A stretch of 64,000 nucleotides of DNA from Chionis minor (taxonomy: Eukaryota > Chordata > Aves > Charadriiformes > Chionididae). The stretch is taken from the NCBI GenBank assembly GCA_013398295.1, contig VZSF01000982.1:661475-725474 (forward strand). The letters run 5' to 3'. This document shows, piece after piece, positions 25,300 to 38,300 of this stretch; within the stretch, counting starts at the first letter, position 1; the number at the start of each line of letters is the position of its first letter. The notes under the pieces were generated by a model. That model saw only the letters and a program-made list of their open reading frames with translations. It made no database searches and had not been told where the DNA came from. A program made the translations under genes and the position numbers.

Positions 25300-25500
25300 T
25301 TCAGTGAATAGGAAACTGGAAACCCGAGTTCAGATTTCATCCTTTGTTACTTGCATTTTACGTAGCTATGGTAACTTCCGTGCCCTTATTGGCTAAGTTT
25401 TCCCTTCTGTGAAACTAGGGGGTTACCAGCAAGATACGTAGATCTTACACGTGTAGTGCTCTCTGAAAGCGCTTGTGCTCACTGAATAAATGTTATCCTT
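25300..25500 (+). repeat. MIR-like ancient SINE
   Basis: This is the best MIR candidate. It runs from gaataggaaactggaaaccc through gagttcagatttcatcc, cttccgtgcccttatt and ttcccttctgtgaaactagg, and ends with gaaagcgcttgtgctcactg followed by aataaatgttat. The end strongly resembles the shared MIR/L2 3' tail ('aagcgctcaataaatgttat' type). The block order covers nearly the whole element. Such elements are fixed and sometimes serve as enhancers; no function can be claimed here. Confidence 0.65.
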
Positions 25501-28500
25501 GTATTAAAGATGAAGGAATTCTATTAGGAAAACCCTCATTAAAAGAAAAAAAAATCTTTTTTACCTGCTTATAAGATTTTGTTTGTCTGTTTTGTGTGAG
25601 TACACACACGTGCTTTTTGGTCTGCTGTCTGCTGCTGTTGGTGACCCAACTACAACTGCGTGTTCAGTCTCAGATTTTGTTGCAGTAGAAGGTAAATTCT
25701 CTGGATGGGCAGATAGGCGTGGACTGAACCATCATCAAGTGAAATGCTTGTGTATGTAGCAACTTGTTACGCTTTTGTGCCCTTCGGAGTGCCTATCAGA
25801 TGTCCACAGCAAACAGACTAAAATTAGCAGTCTTTAGATGATAATTGCTGTTCAAAAGTGTAGTTCCGGTTTAAATTATCAAATGCTAATAAAAGTCATG
25901 CTGCTAATCTTCTGCGGTACAAATATCTGTATTATCCCAGAGAAAACCTTCCCTGCCCCCTACAGCTGCTACTTCACCACACTTTGGAAATGACATGCAA
26001 TTTGTAACGGATAATAGTTCTTTTTAGCAAACACTTAGTAAGGAACCATTTGAAATTAGGTCCCTTTCATTAAATTGTTTAGAAGCAAGCATAAGTAACG
26101 TGTGCATGCAGTGCGCCCATATAACTCCAGCTTTGCTTCTGGGAGTTGGAAAAAACACTATTTTTTTAATCTTCAATGTTAGAAGACATCAACATTACTT
26201 TTTGTTTATAAACTTCAGCAACACCTGGAAGACCTCAGTGTTTAAACAACTCTGTTCAGATCACTTCAATACTATTATTTTCTGAGTTATTTCATAACTG
26301 CCTCTATTCAAGGGAAGCCCAGGTGGGTTTAAAGGCAAATCTTGGTGAAATATGCAGAATGCTTAGATTTGTAAGTCTCTTAGAGCAGATTCCTAAAGTC
26401 TTTTCTCTTTAAGATATAGACAGTCAAATGGAGCAATACACATTGGTTTTGGTCTGCTCTACAAGACATTGATTTTTTTAGTCCCTTCTCACAAAACTGC
26501 AAGATTTTTAATATGTCTAAATTGAGACATTTATTCGTGTTGGAAAACCCATGTTCCCATTTACAAGCTTGCTGTTTTTAGCTGAATTGGTGCAGTATAC
26601 ACAGAAGAAGAAAGTGACACCTTTTCAACAAAATATTTTAGGAGCAGCAAGTGTGGCTGTGGACAGAGGATGTACATGCTAAGCATATCTGTGGGCTTGC
26701 TTCTCAGTGGAGAAATAAAAGCTTTTTGCATGATTGAAGATCTGAACTACTCTTTCCAAAGCTTGACCTGCCATGCTAATGAAAATAACCTTCTAAATAT
26801 GATACAAGTATAAACTGAGAACATTTTGTGTTTCCTACAATTTTAGCAATTTTGCTGGATCATCTTTTCTCTATTAGCAAACGGGCCTCGTAGGACAGTA
26901 TGAAGTTTATGTCATGCCAGTTTATTATTTGCTTGTGGTGTGTGTAAAAATAGAAACAGATACTGGTGCTACTTCTCCCTGAATTTGAGGGAAGTAATGA
27001 AGTAGTTGGGACTATCCATCTGTCTAGTCCTCCTTGCTTGCTTCTCTTACAATTTCTTTTGTTACAGGTTCACCACCTCCCCCATTAGCTAAAACTGGAG
27101 AAAGATCGTCTCCCTGTGGTGTTTTTCTTGGGTTTGGTTTTGTTTTGTTTTGGGTTTGTTGTGTGTTTGGTGGTTTTTTGTGGGTTTTTTGTTTGTTTGT
27201 TGGGGTTTATTTTGTTTTTTAAATTATCTTCCAGGAGGCAAGATTCAATACCCTTGCACCTCAGCAATCCCCTTTCTGCCATATTGTGTGCAAACAACTT
27301 GTTTTTATTAAAGTTGTTCAGACTTCTACGTCTGTCCTGTGTATAATAAAACAGGAGAATAAAACAGGAGGAAAACCATGACCTACTTCTGTTCCCATCC
27401 CAGTGCTGCTGCTCTTTGGGCTGTTGAAAACTGAAGTAACTCTGGCGCCATTTGTCCTTCTAAAGGAAAGTTGATTCTTTTGGTGTTGGTGTTTTGGTGC
27501 TATATGATCATACCATGACTGGCTCATTATATTAGTCTCTTAAAAGCTACCAAAAAAAAAGAGGGGGAAAGAGGGGAGAGAGGGGAGAGATCCACATGGC
27601 TTCATGTGGGCCTGTAAATGATATTTTCTTGCCAGGACAAAAACCTGTACGGTATACGGAAAGAGTTTTTATAGGAGACTTGAAAAACAGAAATCATAAT
27701 GAAGGGCTTTTCAGCAATCTTTGCAAACGCAGTACTGTTAAAGGAATGGTACATAAGAAAAATCTTCTATGCTGCTTGCTGTTAACAAACAGTATTTCGT
27801 TGCAGAATTTCCAGACATGTTTATATTCCAAAAAGTTGGTGAAAGTTTCACTAGATAATCCTGGGTCACTTACATCCAGTTAGCTGGTTGCATGACTCTT
27901 TTTCAAGCAAATACAGATGCTTGAGGAAGGCAGGGAAAGGTGGTCAATGCTGCTTCCACAGAGAAGATTGTATTACTTCATATTTATTGCCTTTAATATA
28001 AAAGGAAAGTATAAAATTTGTCAATTGTCTTTTTCAGCACGTTTTTGTCTATTCTGCTATGAGAAGATAAATTATGTAGAATATCCTTCCGCCTTTTAAG
28101 TTATTCAGCTTTTTATGACTGAATTCTGTACCTTTACTTTGAGTCTGTTGTGAACTGTCAGACAAGAGCTGGCTACAGCTGTATTTATAGGTGATTAGTG
28201 CCTGAAAATTAGGCCATGAGTTGAAAATTCATGAATGTTCAGCGCCTGCAGCTGTTGGCCATGGTCTTAGCTTTATAGAGGGGTTGCATGCAAATGTGGA
28301 ATAGATTTTTGTCTCATGCTTTTTTTTCTAATTTCCAGTTTGGCTGTATTTACTGAAAAATTAGTTAGATATACTAACTGAAGACTGCACAGGTCCAAAA
28401 CACAGCAGTCTGTTTCAGCTAGTGTTTGGCTGAATTATGACTATGTGATAGAATGAGCAAATATGGCCCCTTTCTGCTAGGTAAGAGCACAGCAGCTTTA

Positions 28501-30944
28501 GCTAAAATGACTAAAGTGAAGGAGGAAGAATATTTTTTCACCCTTGTACATATGAGGATTATCATATATAGGTAGATCTTGGACATTTTGAATGGTTGAA
28601 GTTTCTATTGTAAGACTTGTGAAACCCAACGCTGCCAAATAAAAGTTCTGTATTGCAGCCACCAACAAAGGGTGGAGGTGTGCTGTTCTGCTTGGTTTTG
28701 CTTTGATTTTATTTCTGCTGCTCTCATCTAAGTTAGTTGGAAGAGAATGGGATTGGTTCCATAAAACCATAGTAAAACTTAGAGATTTTATGTTTATTTT
28801 TAGACGGTCTCCCCTGCAGATTCAAACCAGTTTAGGTAAAAAAGAAATACAGTTTTTAAGGAACAGTAAAAATAGCTGATGGTAGCATCTCCTTCTTTTG
28901 GGGAAGACAACACTTTAATATTTACTGTTTGTCATTTATAATCTTACTTACTTTTCTAGTTGTCCCAGTGCCAGAAGTAATCTGCTTAAAACTGCTCCTA
29001 AGCAGAGAGTCAGTGTTGTTCCCTTCTAGGTGATGCTGAAGACAGGACTGGTTCTCGTGTTAGACTGCTGGGATGATTCGGTGCCTTAGACCAGGTTTAA
29101 CCCTGACTGACATGATTCTTGTCGCTGGTCATATCCTACTGTCTGGGTGGATGACGCTCGTGTGACTGGAATGCTACTACTGGTGCTAAATAGAAAGTCA
29201 GAGTTGTTTCCTTCCCATTAGCATCAAAGGTGAGATCAAAGTGTATCGCAGGAGGTAAAGATTTTTCTTTTGGTTAGGATCCAGTCTCTTTTAATTAAAA
29301 GCAAACCAAGTCCTCTTTATTGTGTCTTGAAGAAAATAGTTGCTGCCTCTTTGTGGCTGTCTTCTGGAAAGACCAAAACATGCTTGCCTGTCAGATTACT
29401 CAAGTTTATTAAACATCTGGTTTGTGTCTTAACGTAAACTTTCTTTCCCTCTGAATGTGTTCAAGCTTTGTGAGATATGCAGGGTTGGAAAATGTCATCT
29501 GCTTTGAGGGATTAACACCTGGTTTCTTAAGCAACAGGAGTCTCTTAATAGAAAGCAGGGTGAGAGTATAATCCTTAGTAAACATTGGTTGTAAACATTT
29601 CATTTCAATTTGCTTTTCTCTCAAAAGAGAAAGGCTTCCTCATCTTTAGGTTATCTGAGAATAAAGACTGAATGGCCTTGGTCTACAACTATTTATCTTC
29701 CACTGGAGTTCAGCTTTAGTGCCTTAGCAGGGAATTTCTGTGCCTCGAGTCCCAAACTTTCAGAGAGAAGGACTTCATAATTCTGCTGAGGCTCCGTGTC
29801 TTAAGGCTAACTTTCTGGGTGGGGCTTTTTTTTGGCTGGTTTGGTTTGTTTGTGCAGCCATATAATGGTGGTTCACATTCCCTTTGTGGGGAAAATGCCT
29901 TCTGTTAAGTGTACTCCCCAACAACTTCAGGCCAGTGTAAGCATGCCAGAAAAAGCTCAGTATTAGAAAATCTTGATACTTAACAACAAAGATTACATGT
30001 GCTTTGTTACAAATTTCTGCAAGCATTGTGTTACTCTTAAATATGAAATTTCAGACACATCCATTGAAAATTCAGCCATGAAATTTATAAATGTTTGAAT
30101 TATTTTCTGTAATATTGATAGATTACAGTAATTGCATTGTCCTAGGTATTTACCCTTCTCCTCAATATGCATATTGTAACCAGTGAATAAAACAATATTA
30201 TAAAAAGAGAATTAGACAGCAAGGCAATGCAGAAACATGAGACAGTGTTTTATGCATTCTTAGCCAGCTTCAACTTCAATTCAATATGAATTGCATTTTT
30301 TTCCAGCTTAGGAAGTGAACAGCAGGTCAAATGTCAGTTATTCATCAGTCTGAGACTTTCTTTTCTTCTCATGCCTGAAATTATTTGGCCATCACTGTCA
30401 GACTATTTCCATTGAATATAAAACATTTAAATATTCGCTAATTGTCACACCAACCCTGTTGGATCTTGTGAAATTACAAGGAGAAAAGCTTTTTTTTCCC
30501 TGTAATTCTGAAACACATCAGTTGTGTTTTTCTCAGCAGAAGATTGTTAGTAGATACCCAGTAAACTGTGATTTTTATTTTTTTTTCTGTTGTTGTTGTT
30601 GACAGCTTATTAGAATGTCCTTGTGAAAGACAGGAAATCTTAGTGACTTGTGTTAATAATTTATGTGATTTTTCAAAACGGAACAAAAGAGAGAGTAATC
30701 CACAGGCAAACTTCTGTAAGCTGAGCCAGCGGGCCGTTTAAACTGCTGATTTCTTTGTTGCAGTATTCTGTATAATGAACAGAATTAAGTGGGAACGTAA
30801 CTGTAAGTGCCAACAGATCTAGTCCATTTTCAGACTGGATAGATGTAATGAAAGATAACTGGGAAATGAGTGTAATTTTCTTGAATGAATTAGCCTAGCT
30901 TGTAATCAAGGGACGGCTTCTCAAATAATGCCTTTTCACCCCTC
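25501..30944. other. Intronic DNA; no gene seen
   Basis: No exon similar to the next FARP1 coding segment was found. It contains a G/T-rich tract (27116-27235) and a short purine-rich stretch (27550-27592, AG-rich with three runs of four or five G). The short ORFs have no recognisable domain. Confidence 0.5.
27116..27235. repeat. G/T-rich low-complexity tract
   Basis: About 120 bases with almost no A or C on the plus strand, built from GTTTT, GGTTTG and GGTGG-type words. The strong strand asymmetry produces an artificial Phe/Val/Gly/Cys ORF on the plus strand and a Lys/Asn/Pro/Thr ORF on the minus strand. Confidence 0.85.
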
Positions 30945-31080
30945 TCGGTTCGGCTGACTCGCCCAGCATTGAGTGCGCCAGCGCGGGAGCCGGCACAGCG
31001 TGGAGGACGGCGCTGGCGCCGCGAAGGGCGCTGTGGATGAGAAGGCAGTGCGTGAGCGTTGCCGAACGCTGCTGCCCTGA
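30945..31080. promoter_or_regulatory. Short dense CpG cluster inside the FARP1 intron
   Basis: By eye count about 18 CpG fall within some 135 bases at roughly 65% GC, giving an observed/expected ratio near or above 1, while surrounding intron is AT-rich and CpG-poor. It holds clusters such as gcgccagcgcggg and cggcgctggcgccgcgaagg. It is shorter than the usual 200-bp CpG-island threshold. It may be a small CpG island, an alternative promoter or enhancer, or a GC-rich insertion. No first exon with a clear donor was identified next to it. Confidence 0.5.
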
Positions 31081-34000
31081 CAGGAAGGGGTCAGTGAAAT
31101 CGTGCTGTTAATTTTTGGTAACCATGCCTGTGCCTGTGTTAAGTTAGCTTGCACAGTACTGGTGAGGCTGGACTGATGCTCTGGCGTGCGGAGCGAGGGC
31201 TCCCTACCCAGCTATGGGGTGTTCCCCTTCCCCTTGGCCACCCTGTTTGGAGGTGGCAGCTGTCCAAGGAACAGTGGGAGGTATTTGCCATCTTTCCTAT
31301 TCAAAGTGTATGTGTATGGGTGAGTGGGTAGCTAGTGGTAGAAACAGAGGCGGATTCCACTAGGACTACATTTTCCTGTTTCGGGGGCGATGGGAGGGAT
31401 GTTCTCCCTCTGGCCAGAAGAAGGAGGGGAGCTGAACTGCCCATTTTGTGCTTTCTTCCTTCCCCCCTGAGACTGAGGTTCATCTCATCCAGCTTTAAAG
31501 ATTTTAAAACTAGATGTCAAAGCCTCAGCTAATCACTCAGGTTCATAGTCAGGGTGGAAACATGGTACCTTTAACAGGCTGTTCATAGTGCCTGTCTCAA
31601 ACATGGATTTTAGGGTGAGATTAATTGCTCTCTGGAGGTGCTTGTATATTCCTGTAAGGGGAGCATGGGGCGATAGCTTAGACTTCATTTATCATCTAGG
31701 CACCTAAGTTGTTCCACAGAAATTCCTTTGTTTCCTTTTAGATCCCAACCATGCCAAAGTGATATGTGAGCCTTCCTGCACCCTGTAGCTGTCCGGCAAT
31801 GCTGTCTCGCTCTGATGTGCTGGGGTGGCTGAATTATATCTGCTGTAGCACTGCTTTTCTCTGTCCTAGCTGTAACAGAGAAGCTGCAAATTAAAGCGCC
31901 CTGTGGAGGAACAGTGCGTTGATGCTGTGCTGCAGTGGTGCACATGCGTGCCATGATTTACTTAAGCCCATTCTTTGTCAGGACAAGATGGTCGAGCTTA
32001 AGTTACTTTCCTTAAGCTCTGTATGAAAAACAGTTGTCTTTGCTTCTGGCCATATGCTCTGGAGGGACATAATAAATGATCAGGATAAGCTTCTGGGAAA
32101 AAATAGCTGCCTTCCTCCTCCTCCTGAATTAAATAAGTGTGTGTTGTCCGTAGCTAAAGAAATGCAGCATAAATGTGGTACTTTGCCAAGAGCACAATCT
32201 TATGTTAGACTTCAGGCATTTGAAAGCACACCCGACCTATAGTCCTGCACTGAGCAAAAGATCAGAAAACCTGGGCTCAGATGGAAAGCACTACTGGTAT
32301 GTGATTATATCACACAGCGTGATGAATCGCCATTTAGAGCACTGAATTTCAGTAACTTAAATTGCAGGTAAAAGCGTAACTCCCTGTAACTTGTTCTCTC
32401 ACCTGTGTGAGAGATGAAGGAACTTCTATTGGGGAAATCCCTGTGCAGCTGTTTTTCTCCATTGTTTTGAACAGAATGGGAAGCTATCTGTATAAACAAA
32501 GGCTTAAGCAGTACAGGATAAAAGAATAGCAAAATGTTATAAATTGTCCTGTCCATTCCTTTCCCTTTCAGTTAATTCTCTGCTGAATACGGTCGTAGCA
32601 ATTTTTGCCAGGTGATAACACAAGCTGTTGAAACGCCTCTCTCCGGGTTTATTTGTCTACTATGGGGCTTTTGCTCTGCTTTCAACCCTGCTTTGCGTTT
32701 TAGCTTGCGATGTTAATTTTTCTCTTTTTGGATTGGGATTCTTCTCCGTGTGTTTGTCAAAGGTCGTCACCTGTGCTTTTTATTTCCTCAAACCTTAAGT
32801 CTGCCACAAGCCCTCTCTTCCTCCCTGCTCCAGGATGCATGGCTTGCTCAGCTGGTGGAGCCAGCTACTGGAGGTGGCATTCCCACTTGCTCCGCTCCGT
32901 TGGCAAGGATGCTTGTCTGACTCTTCAGTAAGGCAGCCTGTCGGGGCTGGCTTAAACCCTGCATAAAAAGCTTTGTTTTTCACCAGTTTAGTTAGAACCA
33001 CAAGCTTGCTGCAGAATTGGATAGATGCTGAGGTACGTGCAACAGAGGGAAAGGAAGGGGCAAGACCATGTTAGCAGTGGTTCAGTCTTCAGCGAAGCTG
33101 TTGTGGAAGTACATAGCTGCCGAGATGGAAGAGAGAAAAAATGTTAGGAACTCCTCCAACCCTTAAAATGCTTAAGAATATGACTTTATATCAGTCTGCG
33201 TTTTAACGCTTGGTTTTCTTGTTGATATCTCTTGTTCCTTCCTTGCATGGCACTGGTACATGCCACCTTATATTGCTTATCCTCCGTGTCCTCTCTGCCT
33301 CTCCACAGCTCCTTTGCAACTGCTGGTTCAATTCCCTGCTATTGATATTCTCCAAACAAACAGGAGATAGCAGTGCAGAAAAGTGTGGGGGTCCTGGGTG
33401 TATCTCCTTAGGTCTTCAACCAGCTTCATTCTGATGATGAACTCCTTCCTCAGAGCAGTATCAGGTTGTTGTATTACAAGTCATGTGTTGGGCTATATAG
33501 AGGAGCAAGCACCCATCACTTTTAAAAGCCGTATCTGCACTGCAGAAATAGGGACGCTTTTTGCAGTGGCATGGTCAAATTCTCATCCATACCCAAACTC
33601 TGCAAGTTTGGATGATCTATCCAAATTTTACCTAATATAATTTGTGGTTTTAAATTGAAATTTGACCAGTTTAAAATAAAGTGAAAAACCTACAACTAGG
33701 ATGAAGTGATAGAAGTGCTATGTCTTTGTCTAATCTTGGTACAATCAAAAGGGGCTCCACCACTTCCAGGTTTAAAAGCCTTTAGGAAGACTTAGTAGTG
33801 GGCTGCTACCTGTAAACTTGTCTCCACTGCTCCAATAAAGTGCCTTGACAAGGCTGTGGTTACGCGCACACAATTAAATGTTGCTTTTGCATGCTAGTGC
33901 ATAAATCACATAAAATGCATGGCTGAAAATGCCTGCCAAAGCCTTTGTACGTATTTGAATAAGACTGGTGTGTTAAAATCATTCTTGGATAAATATGTCA

Positions 34001-35273
34001 ATTTTTGAATAAAAAATGATGCATGAGGCACACGTCAAGCACCAGATAACTCAGTGAATACAAACAGCAATAGCAGAAGTAGATTACAATATCTTCTTTT
34101 CTTATCCCCACCCCCAACAAGGAGGCTTTGACTGATAGAAATTGTACAAACATAATGCTGCCAGAATATAAATAGCAAATGGTGAGTTGTGACTTAGTGC
34201 CAATTTGCTTTTTGATGGCCTGTTGGCAGATGCAAATATTCATGCAGCGCACAGCAGTAAGCAGTTTTTCTCCTCATTTCTTCCACTGTTACCTTCTCAC
34301 CTGGTTTTATCATTTAACCTGGAGTCCTTTCTTCTTTTTTTTTTTTTTTTTTTTCCCTTCAGTAAGTCTTGCTTTTAGAATTCTGGTCCTGTTCTCATGC
34401 CATAATATCTTCATATGGTTCTTTCTGAATTTATTTATAATAATCTCCATTTAGTAGATAGCGGACAGTATTACTGTGTAGATGTTGCGTAGTATTCAGA
34501 GGCTGGTTCTTTGTGCCTAAAGGGGGACATCTTAAACCACTCTTCATCTTTCATTGCTTCTTCATCTGGTGCAGGTGCTCAGTTTTGTTCCCTTCCGTCA
34601 TCTTACTCCCATCTCACTTCTCAGTTTTGTCCTTTCTTAGCATCCATCTTTGTACCCTCTGTATGGACAAGTTGTATAGCTCCTTGCAATACTGTGTTAC
34701 AGAGCTCTCTTTCTGGTCTTTTTACAAGGAGCACATTTGGGCAGAGCAGTGATACTGGATCTGTAACGAGTGTAAGTTAGGGGAACACCTTCCCTTTCTG
34801 ATTCCTAGCAGTGATAAGCCAGATCCTCACCCACTGTGCATTGTCTTAGGTTGTTCGGAGTTACTGGGCATAAGCTGGGTAATATTACATGATGATGTGA
34901 TCCAGGGGTCCCCTCTGAGAGCGTTGCCTATTGAAATTAATCTCAGGTACGACAATTTTAGTGAACGGAATTGAAATAAAAGGGATTTTTGCAGAATTAA
35001 GTGAGTTAATGCATGTAAACTGATGTGAAAGAGAACGCTTTGTCAAACCTTATATAAAAAGATACCTTACAGGAATTATAAAAGCACCTTATCAAGTAAT
35101 TTCTAGTGTTGGATTCACACAGATTAACACTGCAACCCAAAATAAATGTAGCCCGGTGTTTTATGCTCTTTGATGTTCCAGAGTAATTCAGAAACACCTC
35201 TGAACTAAGGGACCAACTCTGGTGGCTGGCAAAAGAAGACACTTTTTACAAAAGTGCTTGAATACTCACTCAT
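31081..35273. other. Intronic DNA; no gene seen
   Basis: Ordinary intron with a mildly GC-richer start. It holds a 20-T run at 34335-34354. No recognisable ORF, exon or RNA gene. Confidence 0.5.
34335..34354. repeat. Poly(T) run of 20
   Basis: A homopolymer following ccttcttc. No adjacent retroposon body was recognised. Confidence 0.85.
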
Positions 35274-35375
35274 AGTGTGATATGGGTTGGAACAGGACCT
35301 CTGGAGGTATTCTCTTCCAACTCTTCGCTCAAGGCAGGGCCAGCAGTGAGCAGGTTGCTCAAGGTCCCTAAGAAA
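35274..35375 (-). mobile_element. CR1 LINE 3'-end fragment (minus strand)
   Basis: The plus strand reads atgggttggaacaggacctc followed by tggaggtattctcttccaac and gctcaaggcagggccagcag, then gagcaggttgctcaagg. This is the antisense of the CR1 3' end ('gaagggacctctggaggtca', 'gctcaagcagggtcagctag', 'agcaggttgctcagg'). It is a short 5'-truncated copy of about 100 bases, with the very 3' repeat units lost or diverged. Confidence 0.85.
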
Positions 35376-38300
35376 CACTAACTGTAACGATTCAGGACTC
35401 TACTGTGTTTTAGGGTCTCTTTTCTTTGAGAGCCTTAGTTGAAATTCAGCGTTACCAGTTGAAGCTCTGCCACTTTTAAGCCTGTGACTGGCAGCTCTGA
35501 GGTAAAAAGCTTCAGGTTTCTGTGTGGCAAATGGGGGTTTGCAGCTGTATCTGTGGGCTTATAAAAGAAACAAGGCAGTAGTCATTTTATAAGTGAGAGA
35601 AGTGTCATAAGCTTGCTTATGTTCTAGAGTTTGTCAAACCCTTCAGATTTTCTTCTTAATTTTTTATTTCACGTCAAAGTCTTAACTTTGGGTATGTGTA
35701 CTTTGAAAGACTATGGAAGATTCTAAAAATAAAACTGAAGTGGAAAGCAGACGCTTCAAGTGGCTGATTGTGTCACAACATGTTCAACTCTGTGATTTTG
35801 GCAATCTCAGGAAGAGCAAGGTAGAAACATCAAGCTGCAGGAGAACAGGCTTTGTGAACAGGGGAGACTTTCGTAACGGCGGCTGCTTAAAAAAAAGTCA
35901 ACAACTTCCCCTGGAAAATCTCATGAAAACGTGGATTTGCAGCAGCTGTGGAAGTTTTCAGACTTTTTTTTCTGTCGAGTCAAACTGTATCGCTCTTGTT
36001 AGAGAAATAGAATTAGGAGCAGGTAATCTTTTTGTTTCACTAACGTAAGCTGAGTCTAGCTGTTGCCATTTCTTTTTGTATCTGTTCTGTGAAACAAATA
36101 ACTTTGAACAGATCTATGCCTTTCAGTGGAAAGGTCACTTCTCTGCAGAGCACTTTGGATCTGTTCTGCTTGTGTTTCATTACAGGGAAGATCACATACG
36201 CACAACTTAGCCAGGAGAAGTGACAAAAGGTTACTGAGGAAACAGTTCAGCATTTTCTTGGGCTGAGGGAGCAAATCTTTGAGGGGTCAGTTAACACTGT
36301 TGTTGCTCGTTGCACTGAAATGACCGATTTCCCCTATAGGTATAGCTGTGAAGTAAATTGGTTGTGTGGGGTTTTCTTTCCCCTTTGAGCTGCTTCTATT
36401 TAGGATGCTGTGTGAGAAGAAAAAAAACCCAGAACTCAAGTTCTCTGCCTTCATGGTCAGATTTTACTGAGAGTTAAACTGAAAGTTAACTCCTTCAGCA
36501 CTCTCACGATTAATTCACTAGCCACTGCCTGTTAAATAATTACTTGAAAATGGATCTTGTTCACCTGACAGTAAAGTAGCATGGAGGGATTAAATAACTA
36601 AAATAATTAACACAAACTAATATTTTTTTAATCTGTTGATAGCTTAGGTGTTAACATTTAAATTTTCTATTTCAAATTAACAAGATGTTTTAACAAGAGA
36701 TGCTCATTTAACAGGAGATGCCTGCCTAATTTGACTGTGAATTATGAATATTCCTGAAGATAACTTGTCCTCCTCTCCTGCAAACATCTTAGCACCACTC
36801 ACAGGTGCTCCGTCCTTCTTAGCTGTCAGATCCTCACACTGATATTTCCCAGGTGAACAGATGTTACCAGTTACGGCTGCTTTCATCTGGGGGCATTCAA
36901 AGGCCCTGAAAAGCTGTCTAGTGATGGTGCAAATTCCTTCTAAAAAGTCACGGATGTAGAAGGTGATACTATATTAATGCACTAACTTCTTGTAGAAATG
37001 GTCCATGGGTTCCTGAATGCTTGTTGCCATGGTCTGAAAGCCACTGCACTAGGACATGAAGTGCTTGGGTACGTATATAGCTCTGTTACCTCAACACATA
37101 GGCTTTTTTTGACTCTTCTTCACCTGTCGCAATTTCACGCAGTATTCTGGACCTGAAGAGCACTGTAGCAACAAGTGAAGCCCTCTCTGTAAAGGGAATG
37201 CCTTTGGCTGTCAGACCTCAGTCCAGGAGTTGGGTTTCTTTTGCATTCCTATACTGGTAGCTTGAGAGGACCAGAAGAGCGAGCTGGAGCACTAGGCCCA
37301 TGATTTTCCACGCTCCGTAGCTGTTAGCTGGGTTTCTGGCTGTGTTTTAGGCTCTTCCAAGGAGATAACTCTAGCTTTGAGTGAGGACTCGTCATGACCT
37401 GCAAGTCAGTAGATGCATTTCTAGTCTTTGGGGTTCGGGTTGCTCATTTATTTACCGCTATAGGGATAGCCCTGGGGTATAGCTGAAGATGTGGCAGCTC
37501 TTCTAGCATGCCAGATAGTAAGCTTGTTGGCTTTATTTTCTTCTTGCGTTGCTTCTGTGTTCCATGACCCTCTCTTATAAAATCATTTCATGGAAACCTA
37601 AATGCCATGAGTAATGCTGGTGGTCCTTCTCGCTTAATGTCTTGTCTCCCACCCCAGCACATAAGCTTGCCCCTCTGCCTTTCTCTCATTATTCCCTAGC
37701 ATCCAAAGTCTCTCAACCTGCTGATGCCTCCTACCAGCACAATCTTCTGTGTCAGAAAGTTCTAGCAGTTTTCTGCTGCTTATATAAAGAAGCTCCTTCT
37801 TTTACCTCCTCTAAACTGATGTATTAGTTTCATCAACTGTTCCCCTTATCTCTGCTTTTTAAGGTTTGAGCTATTCTATTTAATTGGCCCATTTTTGTGA
37901 TACAGTTTATTATTATTGGGGATTATTACGTTTTAGTGAAAAAAATTTCTTTGGTCATTGACTGACTAGCAGAGTGGTAAGTGAAGAAGATGGGTCTGTT
38001 TAGGGGAGGGCAGATCTATTTTGGTGACAGATCAAATGCAGGCAAGAGCGATGGAAAAAGAGTAGGATAAGTGGGGAAAAAGGGACGTCTGAAGATGCAA
38101 ATATGTAAGAAAGCACATTTAAGAGAGGGGGAAAGGAATTGTTCTGGACTTGTATAAATCTGTAACTTTCCTGAATAATTTTTTTTTTTTTGGCTGTACT
38201 TGCAACACTGGTGGTCTGATGCATTCACATCTTAAACATCACAGCATGACACAGTCACATAAAGGAAGAGCACTAGAAAATAACAATGACTGCACAACAC

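Noticed and set aside
27550..27592. G-quadruplex candidate
   Set aside because: Only three runs of four or more G, short of the canonical four-run motif; the similar stretch at 48584-48599 has the same limitation.
22815..29060. Shared 18-mer tgctgaagacaggactgg at about 22815 and 29036
   Set aside because: Flanks do not match, so it is likely chance or a very short worn repeat.
33140..33180. Possible plus-strand CR1 tail (cctccaacccttaaaatg)
   Set aside because: Too short and not followed or preceded by other CR1 3' words.
36985..37060. Possible hAT-type DNA transposon end
   Set aside because: Only a loose resemblance (gtctgaaagccactgcact); no terminal inverted repeat or 8-bp duplication found.
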